From NCBI GenBank assembly GCA_027307045.1, contig DAHUXR010000040.1, positions 1-37,949 on the forward strand: a stretch of DNA of 37,949 nt, given 5' to 3'. This stretch comes from Acidobacteriaceae bacterium. GTDB taxonomy: Bacteria; Acidobacteriota; Terriglobia; Terriglobales; Acidobacteriaceae. The notes under the pieces were generated by a model. That model was not told the DNA's origin and ran no database searches. It saw only the letters and a program-made list of their open reading frames with translations. The position numbers were made by a program, and so were the translations under genes. Of the stretch, positions 24,943-32,109 are shown in pieces; the stretch's first letter is position 1; every line of letters begins with the position of its first letter.

Positions 24943-25413
24943 ATGACAGAGAAAAATCTTGCTGAACACGCCATATCCGCCCGTAGCCGCACAAACCTGC
25001 TGGAAGCCATGCGGGGAGAAGCTTTTGCTTTTGCCAAGTACAAGCTCTTTGCCAAACAGGCGCGCAGTCATGGCGAAGACGAGCTGGCCGCCCTGTTCGA
25101 TAAGACCGCGGACCAGGAATACATGGAGCACTTCACCGAGCAGGCAGACCTGCTGCAACTTGGGGGGACAGACGAACAGGATGTGACAGACGCGATCGCC
25201 GGAGAATCATTTGAAGTGGATACACTCTATAAGCGTTTTGCCGAGGAAGCCCGCGAAGACGGCGATGAGCAGGTGGCGCACCGGTTTGAAGAAATCCGCC
25301 GGGACGAAACTTTCCATCAACTGGCCTTCCAGGAAGCGCTGATCAAGATACAGACGCGGCAAAGGACCATGAAGGGCGCAACGCGCTCCAGCTCAAAGGC
25401 GCACGATTTTTAA
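24943..25413 (+). CDS. Rubrerythrin-like ferritin-fold protein
   Basis: A 156-residue ferritin-like four-helix protein. The diiron ligands expected of the family appear as a Glu in MRGEAFAFAKY, then ADQEYMEHF (ExxH), and later EEAREDGDEQ and RRDETFHQ (ExxH). The C-terminal rubredoxin domain of classical rubrerythrin is absent. Such proteins handle peroxide or iron in the cytoplasm. The ATG at 24943 has GGAGA about 7 nt upstream and is preferred to an in-frame ATG five codons earlier. The methyltransferase gene follows after 20 bp and is probably cotranscribed. Confidence 0.8.
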   Translation: MTEKNLAEHAISARSRTNLLEAMRGEAFAFAKYKLFAKQARSHGEDELAALFDKTADQEYMEHFTEQADLLQLGGTDEQDVTDAIAGESFEVDTLYKRFAEEAREDGDEQVAHRFEEIRRDETFHQLAFQEALIKIQTRQRTMKGATRSSSKAHDF

Positions 25414-25433
25414 GAGACGCCAAGTTAGCGTGA

Positions 25434-26306
25434 ATGGCTGCTGCAGCCAAGGTGCGCGATAATAACAATGTGATCGCGCTCCGAGAGAATTCAGACTGGA
25501 ACAGCTTTGGCCGTGCCAACGCCAGCCAGAAATGGCGTCGTCAATCAGCAGCCATGGGCCATGACATGACCCTGGCCATTGTCGCAGCAGCGCAGGTCCA
25601 ACCAGGCATGCGCGTATTGGATATCGCGTGCGGCACCGGCGAGCCTGCCATCTCAATTGCACATTTGCTGGCAGGCGGCGGAGACGTTGTCGGCGTAGAT
25701 ATTTCTCCCGCGCCTCTGAAGATTGCCGAAGATCGCGCCACACAACGCGGTCTGTCCAACGTGACCTTTCAGCAGGCGGATGCTCATCATCTGCCCTTTG
25801 CGGACAACACTTTTGATCGAATTACGTCGCGCCTGGGCGTGATGTTTTTTTCTGACTTGCCGCGCGCTTTAGGCGAAATGCGTCGCGTGCTTAAGCCCGC
25901 AGGCAGGGCTATCCTGCTGGTTTGGGGACCTCTGGACCAACCTTATTTTCAAACGACGATTGGAACCATACTGCGCCTGCTGCCGGGCACCGTGGCGCCG
26001 GAATCAGGCCGAAAAATGTTTGCCCTGGGGGACCAAGGGGTTCTGTCACAAGCCATGCGGCAAGCCGGGTTTTTGCAGGTGAAGGAAGAACTTGTCACGG
26101 TACCTTGGACCTGGATGGGCACGCCGGAAGAAGTTTGGGCATATTTTCAGGATGTGACGATACCATTCGCGTCTTTTCTTCAATCGATTCCCGCCGATCG
26201 TCGCCATGAAATTGATGTAGAGGTACTGAAGGCGATCAGCCAATACTACGATGGCACCAGCACAAAATTTACGGCGACGGCAAAAATCGCCGTCGCCGTA
26301 AAGTAA
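25434..26306 (+). CDS. Class I SAM-dependent methyltransferase
   Basis: A 290-residue methyltransferase of the UbiE/Methyltransf_11 type. Motif I is VLDIACGTGEPAISI (about 61-75), followed by VVGVDISPAPLKIAED, the post-I region QQADAHHLPFADN and the post-II YFQT segment. The acceptor is unknown; small-molecule quinone-like or arsenite-like substrates are common in the group. The last 12 codons also encode a 13-bp perfect inverted repeat shared with the converging TPR gene. It probably shares a transcript with the rubrerythrin-like gene. No good Shine-Dalgarno sequence is visible. Confidence 0.85.
   Translation: MAAAAKVRDNNNVIALRENSDWNSFGRANASQKWRRQSAAMGHDMTLAIVAAAQVQPGMRVLDIACGTGEPAISIAHLLAGGGDVVGVDISPAPLKIAEDRATQRGLSNVTFQQADAHHLPFADNTFDRITSRLGVMFFSDLPRALGEMRRVLKPAGRAILLVWGPLDQPYFQTTIGTILRLLPGTVAPESGRKMFALGDQGVLSQAMRQAGFLQVKEELVTVPWTWMGTPEEVWAYFQDVTIPFASFLQSIPADRRHEIDVEVLKAISQYYDGTSTKFTATAKIAVAVK
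26268..26302 (-). terminator. Terminator stem inside methyltransferase 3' end
   Basis: TTTACGGCGACGG (26268-26280) is perfectly complementary to CCGTCGCCGTAAA (26290-26302), a 13-bp stem that can extend by one C-G pair with a 7-nt loop. On the minus strand it lies 25 nt after the TPR gene stop and is followed by TTTTGTG, so it fits an intrinsic terminator for that gene. On the plus strand it is inside the methyltransferase coding end and could terminate that gene too. Confidence 0.65.
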
Positions 26307-26326
26307 GTCTCTTCCTGCAATTGCTA

Positions 26327-27979
26327 TTAGGTCAGGTCCGCAACTTTTAATTTGAGCTCCGTGCTCTTCCAGTTGTTTTGAAACTGCTTGTCGACAAACT
26401 GCGCATCATAAGCGCGGTTTTGTGCGCGCAACGCTTCAGCCAACCCAAACAGCGACCGTGGATTGCGCGGGTTGCGATCCAGGTCTTCACGAAACACCTT
26501 CTCTGCTTCAGCGGCGTTGCCGTTCAACAGCAGCACTGCTCCCAGCGATTCGCGCACCGGATAAAACCAATCTGGGGGCTCGTCATATTTCAGCGTGTCC
26601 TGAATCGCGACCGCGCGGCGTAACAGTGAGACCGCACCGGCTGAATCATGCTTTGCCTGTGCGATCTTGGCTCCCAGGACGTTGGTGGCGATGTTCAACA
26701 CGTCTTTGGCTTTGTTGTTGACCGGCATGGCAAAAACCTGGTCCGGCGGCGTCTTGTCCGCCGCTTCGCTCACAATGCGATGCTCGGCCTCAGCTTCGGT
26801 CACCTTGCCTTTGGCTGCCAGCGCCATACCGCGCGCGAAATGCCAAAAGACCGTGGTGGTCTGCATGGCGGCAGGCGGTTGCGGCATCGCCAGTATCTGG
26901 TCCCACTTCCGAAAACGGACTTCCACCGCGATGGGCACCGTCATAAAACCTTCCAGGGGCGGTATGTCTTTTACCATCGGTCCAACATGGGTTGCCAACA
27001 TCTCTGCGGCCTTGCGGGCTTCAGCGTAATTGCCATTCATGCTGGAGCATGCCGCGATGAAATGGAGATTGTGGCTGTAATACATTGCGCCATACAAGCC
27101 TCCGGAGCCATTAGCTTGCAAGTAAGCGCGGTCGGCGGCGGCTGCCAGTTGGTTGGTTTTTACCGCTGATTCAAAATCGCCGGTGCGGATGTAAACGTGT
27201 CCTGGCATGTGCACAAGGTGGCCCGCTGCCGGAGCGAGCGCAGCCAGCCGATTGGCCGCAGCCAGCGCGCGCTCAGGATTCGGAGACGCTTCAACGGCGT
27301 GAATGTAATAGTGGATGGCGCCCATGTGGTTGGGATCGCGCTTTAAGACTGATTCCAGCGCTGCAATAATGTCCTCAGTCCCGCCTTCAGGCGTGCCATC
27401 CGGCCGCCACAAACCCCAGGGATGAAGGTCCATGCCGGCTTCAGCAAACAACGTGGCGGCGTCCAGATCATCAGGGAATTGCTTTACCACGTCGCTCATG
27501 GCATTGCGGTAGCGCTCTGCCGCCAGGCGATGGTCGGCTGCAGGATCGGCGGGGAAGCGCAGCGCCATGGCAGCGATATAAGCTTTTTCGCTGGGTGATG
27601 CGTTGACGGCCAGTTTTTCCGCCTGGGCGATGGCTTCATGCGCTTGCTTGTAACGGTCTGGATCAGCCGGATCGTTGTAGTTTGGTCCTATCGCCTCCGC
27701 CAGCCCCCAATACGCCATGGCCATTTTGGGATCGAGTGCAGCCGCGCGCTCAAAAGATCCGGCAGCTTCTTGATGGTTAAAAGCATAGATCAGGCGCATG
27801 CCCTGATCAAAAAATTTCTGCGCTTCAGGGTTGCTGGTTGAAACAGGATGGTGCAAATCTCCCAGACCCGTCATCAGGGTGGCTTTCTTGGTTGGAGGTT
27901 GACTGTGCATGGGATGCTGCTGCGCGGAGATTGATCCGCAAAGCACAAGCGCTGCCATGACGCATATCAGGAACTTCAT
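26327..27979 (-). CDS. Exported TPR-repeat protein
   Basis: A 550-residue protein with a signal peptide (core about 5-16, cleavage near SISA-Q19). Tetratricopeptide-like repeats begin at about 50 with FDQGMRLIYAFNHQEAAGSF and AMAYWGLAEA, and recur near 210-290 and 440-540 (for example NPRNPRSLFGLAEALRAQ). The central HxxG/HMPGHVYIRTGDFESAV segment is typical of long TPR-containing proteins of Acidobacteria. A HPMHS stretch follows the signal. It should sit in the periplasm and mediate protein contacts. The partner is unknown. The gene converges on the methyltransferase across 20 bp. Confidence 0.82.
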   Translation of the reverse strand: MKFLICVMAALVLCGSISAQQHPMHSQPPTKKATLMTGLGDLHHPVSTSNPEAQKFFDQGMRLIYAFNHQEAAGSFERAAALDPKMAMAYWGLAEAIGPNYNDPADPDRYKQAHEAIAQAEKLAVNASPSEKAYIAAMALRFPADPAADHRLAAERYRNAMSDVVKQFPDDLDAATLFAEAGMDLHPWGLWRPDGTPEGGTEDIIAALESVLKRDPNHMGAIHYYIHAVEASPNPERALAAANRLAALAPAAGHLVHMPGHVYIRTGDFESAVKTNQLAAAADRAYLQANGSGGLYGAMYYSHNLHFIAACSSMNGNYAEARKAAEMLATHVGPMVKDIPPLEGFMTVPIAVEVRFRKWDQILAMPQPPAAMQTTTVFWHFARGMALAAKGKVTEAEAEHRIVSEAADKTPPDQVFAMPVNNKAKDVLNIATNVLGAKIAQAKHDSAGAVSLLRRAVAIQDTLKYDEPPDWFYPVRESLGAVLLLNGNAAEAEKVFREDLDRNPRNPRSLFGLAEALRAQNRAYDAQFVDKQFQNNWKSTELKLKVADLT

Positions 27980-28066
27980 CGTCGGCTACTCCTCAGTTAA
28001 GTTGTGGGCCCTTGGATTTCCAGAAATTCTACACCCCAGCAGTGGGGAACTGGAGAGATTGGGAGA

Positions 28067-28807
28067 CTACGGATTTTGCTTTTTACCGAATATCTCACGC
28101 AGCAAGGCCGTTGTTTGCGCCGCGGGGTCCTTGCGGATCTTGCGTTCTTCTTCGCCCATTACATAAAAAAGCCCGTCCATGGTTTTGCCGACGACATATT
28201 GATCGATATTGAAGCCTTCACTGTCCGCCACGCGCGCGGCAATGGGATTTTGCATCAGCTGATCGTATTGCCTCACAACGCCCACATTTTCCATGGCCTG
28301 GTGCACGATCGGAGAAAACGCCGCAGTGAGTTGGTCCGTACTCGTGGTTTTAAAGTACTCCGTGGCTGCCGTATCGCCGCCGGAAAGGATCTGTCGTGCA
28401 TCGGCAATCGTCATTTTTGATACCGCATCGATAAATATCTGCCTGGCGGCGGGCGCGGCCTGCTCCGCGGCGCGGTTCATGCCGATTTCCAATGAGTCCA
28501 CCTGCTTGCCCATGCCCATCAGACGCATGCCTTTGCCAACGTTGCGCAGTTTTTCCGGCAGCAGGATCTTGATGGCGGCATTCTTCAGGAATCCGTCAAC
28601 ACGCCCCGTAGAGGCCACTGCGTTGCGCGTGCTCACAGTGAGGGCTTCCTTCAGGCCGGCTGCAATCCGTTCGTCAGTGGGCCCGTTCTTCTTACCCAGC
28701 GCTTCCTCAGCCCTTTTGCGCAGCTCATCCAGCGGAGACTGCGCTAGCGTTCCTGAAGATAGCAATCCTGTGCTCAAAAGCAGGACGACCACATATTTCT
28801 TTATCAT
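28067..28807 (-). CDS. DUF4197 exported protein
   Basis: A 246-residue protein with a signal peptide (core about 5-20, cleavage near LAQ-S). The body matches DUF4197: LDELRKRAEEALG, AAGLKEALTVSTRNAV, the LLPEKLRNVGKGMR segment, the ARQIFIDAVSKMTI helix, and the C-terminal TMDGLFYVMGEEERKIRKDP. The family is widespread in Gram-negative bacteria and mostly periplasmic, with no established function. It is divergent from the first sulfurtransferase and reads in the same direction as the TPR gene, 87 bp upstream of it. Confidence 0.82.
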   Translation of the reverse strand: MIKKYVVVLLLSTGLLSSGTLAQSPLDELRKRAEEALGKKNGPTDERIAAGLKEALTVSTRNAVASTGRVDGFLKNAAIKILLPEKLRNVGKGMRLMGMGKQVDSLEIGMNRAAEQAAPAARQIFIDAVSKMTIADARQILSGGDTAATEYFKTTSTDQLTAAFSPIVHQAMENVGVVRQYDQLMQNPIAARVADSEGFNIDQYVVGKTMDGLFYVMGEEERKIRKDPAAQTTALLREIFGKKQNP

Positions 28808-28960
28808 TTGGCCCCTAACGGTTTGTATATAACAGTCATGCGCGCTGCTAACAGTACGGGCGCGGCTATAGTCTAAGCTTCATATTATGCGCGTAACCTT
28901 TCATTTGTCCTATATCCGTGGTGCATTGACCATTGAATATGGACGTGGAGAGCACCACCT

Positions 28961-29857
28961 ATGATCAACAAATTATTTCGCAGCCTCGGCCTATGTGTCG
29001 TGGCCCTTGCGGCGTTTTCCTCCTTTGCGTTGGCCTTGCCCGCCGATCGAGCGGTCCATCCGGAGATGATTGTTTCAGCGAAATGGCTGAGCGAGCACCT
29101 TACAGATCCCAAAGTGATCATTTTGCATGTGGACGAGAAGCGCGCAGAATACGATAAAGGTCATATTCCCGGCGCGCGCTTTCTGGCACTGGAGGATTTC
29201 ATTGTCGGCGAGGATGCAGAACTTCCCAGCACGGAAAAGCTCAAAGATACTTTTGAAAAGCTGGGCGTAAACGATGGTTCGCGCGTGGTGATCTACACCA
29301 CGGCCTGGTATCCGATGGCCGGCCGGGCCTATTACACGCTGGATTATCTGGGACACGGCGATCATACGGCATTGCTGGATGGCGGGATCGATGAATGGCA
29401 GAAAGAAAATCTCCAGCTCTCCCAAAGTGCGCCGAAAATTACCAGAGGTGATTTCACTCCACATGTTCATCCGGAAGTCCGCGCCATGCTGGAAGAAGTA
29501 AAGAATCTCTCTGAGCAACCGACGAAGACCGCCGTGCTGGTGGATTCGCGGCCGGACAAGCGCTATACCGATGGGCATATCGCCGGAGCAGCGCATATTT
29601 ACTGGCAGGAGACGCTGGTCGATGCCAAGAACAACCCTGTCTTTCTTCCGCCCGACAAATTAAAGGAACTCTTTGCCGCCAGGGGCATTACCCCGGGACA
29701 GAAACTGGTTACTTATTGCGAAATCGGTTTGCAGGCTTCGCATAATTACTTCATCGCAAAATATCTTGGCTATGATGCAGCCATGTTTGACGGTTCCATC
29801 CATCAATGGAGTCACATGAACAACCTGCCTGTAGTCGCGGGCACGTCGCTGCGTTAG
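28961..29857 (+). CDS. Exported two-domain rhodanese sulfurtransferase (copy 1)
   Basis: A 298-residue sulfurtransferase with a signal peptide (core about 8-24, cleavage after ALA near 26). Two rhodanese domains follow. The first (about 40-150) has no Cys at its active-site position and is inactive, as usual. The second (about 175-290) carries the catalytic Cys253 in TYCEIGLQAS. The loop is CEIGLQ, differing from the common CRxGxx loop by a Glu for Arg, which may alter substrate choice. It should transfer sulfur from thiosulfate or a thiol in the periplasm. It is followed after 7 bp by a paralogue with AGGAG overlapping its stop, so the two form an operon. Confidence 0.88.
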   Translation: MINKLFRSLGLCVVALAAFSSFALALPADRAVHPEMIVSAKWLSEHLTDPKVIILHVDEKRAEYDKGHIPGARFLALEDFIVGEDAELPSTEKLKDTFEKLGVNDGSRVVIYTTAWYPMAGRAYYTLDYLGHGDHTALLDGGIDEWQKENLQLSQSAPKITRGDFTPHVHPEVRAMLEEVKNLSEQPTKTAVLVDSRPDKRYTDGHIAGAAHIYWQETLVDAKNNPVFLPPDKLKELFAARGITPGQKLVTYCEIGLQASHNYFIAKYLGYDAAMFDGSIHQWSHMNNLPVVAGTSLR

Positions 29858-29864
29858 GAGCGCG

Positions 29865-30779
29865 ATGTTTAGAAAAATGCTTTTCGCCGCGCTGACATTC
29901 ATGCCGGGGCTGATGCTGCCAGCTCAGGGCGCAGAGCTAAAGTTGCGGCCGGAAATGCTTGTAACAACCGGCTGGCTGGCGGAAAACCTGAGCGAACCCG
30001 ATGTAATCGTGCTCTGCGTTAATTCCACGCCTGAGTTCTACGCCAAAGCCCACATCCCCGGCGCACGGCAGATCAAGCTGGAAGACATTGCGGTAACACG
30101 TGACGAGGTTCCCAACGAACTACCGCCGATAGAGACTTTGCAGCATGTTTTTGAGGCCGCGGGCGTAAGCAACTCGTCGCGGGTCGTCCTATATGGGGAG
30201 CGCTTGAATCTGTTTGCGGCGCGAGCTTACTTTACTCTTGACTATCTCGGCGTGGCGTCGCGCGTTGCGATCCTGGACGGCGGCATTGAGAAGTGGACTG
30301 CCGAACGCCGTCCTCTAACAACCGAGATACCGCAGGCCAAAACAACAACGCTTGTCGTGTCACCGCGGCCGGAAATTCTGGTGGATACAAAAGCCATGCG
30401 CGACCTCTCGCAAAAGAAACCGGGAAGCGTGACGCTGGTGGACGCAAGGCCAACAAAAGAATTTACCGGCGAGCAACTCTCAAAAGATGTGGCCAAAGCC
30501 GGGCACATTCCCGGGGCCAAAGGACTGTTCTGGATGGACACGCTCGTAAGCCGCCAGAACCCCGTTCTGAAGCCGGAAGCGGAACTGCGGCGCATGTATG
30601 AGCAGGCCCACGCCGCAACAGGCCAGCCGCTGGTTACCTACTGCCGGACAGGCATGCAATCTTCCTTCGATTACTTTGTGGCGAAATATCTTGGGTACGA
30701 TCCCAGCATGTACGACGCTTCGTTCTTCGAATGGAGCAAAAAAGATCTGCCGGCGGAGACCTCTACCAGCACCCATTGA
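29865..30779 (+). CDS. Exported two-domain rhodanese sulfurtransferase (copy 2)
   Basis: A 304-residue paralogue of the preceding gene with its own signal peptide (core about 6-18, cleavage near AQG-A). The N-terminal rhodanese domain again lacks the catalytic Cys. The C-terminal domain has Cys260 in TYCRTGMQSS, the canonical CRTGxx loop of thiosulfate sulfurtransferase. Both copies share HIPGAR near the first domain and IPGAKGLFW/IAGAAHIYW in the second. The start at 29865 overlaps nothing but sits 7 bp after the previous stop, with TAGGAG as the ribosome-binding site. The pair probably arose by tandem duplication and the active-site loops then diverged. Confidence 0.9.
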   Translation: MFRKMLFAALTFMPGLMLPAQGAELKLRPEMLVTTGWLAENLSEPDVIVLCVNSTPEFYAKAHIPGARQIKLEDIAVTRDEVPNELPPIETLQHVFEAAGVSNSSRVVLYGERLNLFAARAYFTLDYLGVASRVAILDGGIEKWTAERRPLTTEIPQAKTTTLVVSPRPEILVDTKAMRDLSQKKPGSVTLVDARPTKEFTGEQLSKDVAKAGHIPGAKGLFWMDTLVSRQNPVLKPEAELRRMYEQAHAATGQPLVTYCRTGMQSSFDYFVAKYLGYDPSMYDASFFEWSKKDLPAETSTSTH

Positions 30780-31058
30780 GATGATGCCGTCCGCCAGCTT
30801 ACGGGCTTCCGTTGTGGATGAGGAGTGTTCCATGTTTGAAACGGGGTAAGATTTTTCTGCGCGAATTCCGAATATTGTCCTAAAGAGCGTGGGCTTCATT
30901 GGGGAAGTAGACCATGAAGAAGCGACCTCCTTTGGCGGTGATCTGGCGCGACTGGGTTTTTTGTACGCGTCCGTTTAAATCTCCTGAGCTGTGGAACTGT
31001 TGTCATAGGATTACACGCCAGGTTGTGATTCATTTAATATTTCTCTTCAAGGGAGCAA
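30780..31058. other. Non-coding stretch before IS66 remnant
   Basis: No gene with support is visible. A 68-codon open frame at 30914-31120 has no recognisable domain and Cys/Trp-rich content unlike its neighbours. TTGTCA (31000-31005) is a near-perfect -35 box, but no -10 follows at the right spacing. Confidence 0.4.
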
Positions 31059-31202
31059 ATGCTCACTCAGAGCTTGGATGCGGAAGCGTGCTTGCGCCAA
31101 GTGCTGACTCGTATTGCTGATCACCCCATTGCTCACATTGAGGAGTTACTGCCTTGGAAAATCGCCGTAAACGTCCCGCCCAAAACCGAGCCCGCAACAT
31201 AG
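31059..31202 (+). pseudogene. IS66 transposase C-terminal remnant
   Basis: A 47-codon frame starting at ATG 31059 reads DAEACLRQVLTRIADHP, then IAHIEELLPWKIAV and a short tail to TAG. This matches the conserved C-terminus of IS66-family transposases (TnpC), which ends in an AYLRxVLTRIADHP..RIDELLPW pattern. The frame is closed upstream by TAA (31035-31037) and no other IS66 part is seen, so it is a scar of an old insertion. GGGAG lies just before the ATG, so it could be translated as a small peptide. It overlaps the next ORF in another frame. Confidence 0.7.
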
Positions 31203-31468
31203 GCCAGAACGCTGGTGGGGAAGCCCCCACAGTTGCTGCCGGAGCTTTTCGTAATCTGGCGGAATTGATCGAATATGGCGAAATCACCGTTGGTGTACTC
31301 AATCCGGTCGGCTGCGTAGCCATAGCCACCGACGGCCACAACTCTTTGGCCATGCTGCAACGACGCCGCGGAGAGACCCTGATTCAGTTACTCACCCGGC
31401 TCGATTCCGCTGTTGACAAGGCACTGACCGAAGAGGTTTTCATCGACGAGATCAACGCGAAATCCTAA
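31154..31468 (+). CDS. Small conserved-looking protein, unknown function
   Basis: A 104-residue frame from TTG. I do not recognise a named family. The N-terminal third is Arg/Asn-rich and low in complexity; the core from about residue 32 (FRNLAELIEYGEITVG, HNSLAMLQRRRGETL, LLTRLDSAVDKAL, FIDEINAKS) looks like a genuine folded domain, and similar small proteins seem common in Acidobacteria. The TTG start has GAGGAG at 31140-31145 with 8-nt spacing. That GAGGAG encodes the EE of the IS66 remnant, so the start may have been recruited from it, or the true start is further in. It is followed by a long G-rich gap. Confidence 0.5.
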   Translation: MENRRKRPAQNRARNIGQNAGGEAPTVAAGAFRNLAELIEYGEITVGVLNPVGCVAIATDGHNSLAMLQRRRGETLIQLLTRLDSAVDKALTEEVFIDEINAKS

Positions 31469-31476
31469 ATAGCCTT

Positions 31477-31512
31477 GGGAATTGGGTATACATTAGGGGG
31501 CAGGGGTGGGGG
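31477..31512 (+). other. Possible G-quadruplex sequence 1
   Basis: Five G runs are present: GGG (31477), GGG (31484), GGGGG (31496), GGGG (31503) and GGGGG (31508). Loops are 4, 9, 2 and 1 nt. Folding is possible in DNA or RNA of the plus strand but the 9-nt loop weakens it. Confidence 0.45.
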
Positions 31513-31734
31513 CAAACCTCTGCTTCCCAATAGGGCAATTTGCCGTCTTCAGGAGATAGGACGATGTACTAATTCGCGCTTTTCTTTCGCTGCTGGCTGA
31601 GGTAATATCTGACAGCTACCCTATTAGTAAAGTAGTAATTTTTTGTAATCCGTGGCCGCTGAAGGCGGCTGGGATGGATGGATTGAGGGTGCTGGGATGA
31701 AGCCTACGCCAATCGGGGATAGAGTGGGATACCC

Positions 31735-31753
31735 GGGGAGGGGGTAGGGAGGG
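31735..31753 (+). other. G-quadruplex sequence 2, compact
   Basis: GGGG (31735-31738), GGGGG (31740-31744), GGG (31747-31749) and GGG (31751-31753) are separated by loops of 1, 2 and 1 nt. This meets the strict G3+N1-7 pattern and should be very stable. Confidence 0.7.
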
Positions 31754-31847
31754 ATGGAATGTTAACCAGAAGGTAAATTCTAGAGATCTTGTTACGTGGG
31801 TGCATTAGTAAGATCTAAGAAAATCCGCCCAGGCGGAATGTAAAGAT

Positions 31848-31859
31848 TGCTCTTTGACA
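31848..31859 (+). promoter_or_regulatory. boxA-like antitermination sequence
   Basis: TGCTCTTTGACA differs by one base from the rRNA leader boxA of E. coli (TGCTCTTTAACA). No rRNA gene follows in the window, so it is an orphan element, a copied fragment of an rRNA leader, or a chance match. Confidence 0.35.
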
Positions 31860-31868
31860 ATTTAGCTG

Positions 31869-31896
31869 CTAGCTCCTGGCTACTAGCTTCTGGCCA
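31869..31896. repeat. Tandem imperfect 14-bp repeat
   Basis: CTAGCTCCTGGCTA (31869-31882) is followed directly by CTAGCTTCTGGCCA (31883-31896), 12 of 14 identical. A short CTAG/CTGG-rich repeat of this type has no evident function. Confidence 0.5.
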
Positions 31897-32078
31897 GGAC
31901 CGGTGGAGCTTAGCCTTTGATGAACCTGAAGAGCAGCGGGGCAGATTCCTCAGCCTCACTCGGATGGCCTATTGGTCTAGGCGGTCTCCAAGTTCGGCTT
32001 CGGAATGGCGGGTGGTGGGTTTGGCTGTATACCCAAGCGCCTTCGGATCGCGTGTCTTTTGAGGCTACGTGTGGTAGA

Positions 32079-32098
32079 GCGGCCCCGTGAAGGGCCGC
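32079..32098 (-). other. Hairpin after glnA
   Basis: GCGGCCC (32079-32085) pairs with GGGCCGC (32092-32098) across a CGTGAA loop, 11 bp downstream of the glnA stop (minus strand). The tail on that strand, TCTACC, is not U-rich, so it is a possible but weak terminator. Confidence 0.4.
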
Positions 32099-32109
32099 CC
32101 CGCAGGACT

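Larger units (their letters stand above)
31469..32109. other. G-rich non-coding accessory stretch
   Basis: No supported gene occurs in these 641 bases. The stretch holds two G-quadruplex-type sequences (31477-31512 and 31735-31753), hairpins GCCGC/GCGGC (31655-31669) and TCCGC/GCGGA (31824-31837), a boxA-like TGCTCTTTGACA (31848-31859), a tandem 14-bp imperfect repeat (31869-31896), and a glnA-proximal hairpin (32079-32098). Open frames at 31847-32062 (+) and 31910-32200 (-) have no ribosome-binding site or recognisable domain. Confidence 0.5.

Noticed and set aside
28033..28046. CCCCA/TGGGG hairpin downstream of DUF4197
   Set aside because: A 5-bp stem with no U tract on the minus strand; too weak to call a terminator.
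30914..31120. 68-codon open frame starting MKKRPPLAV
   Set aside because: Weak GGGGAAG upstream, no domain, unusual Cys/Trp content, and overlap with the IS66 remnant.
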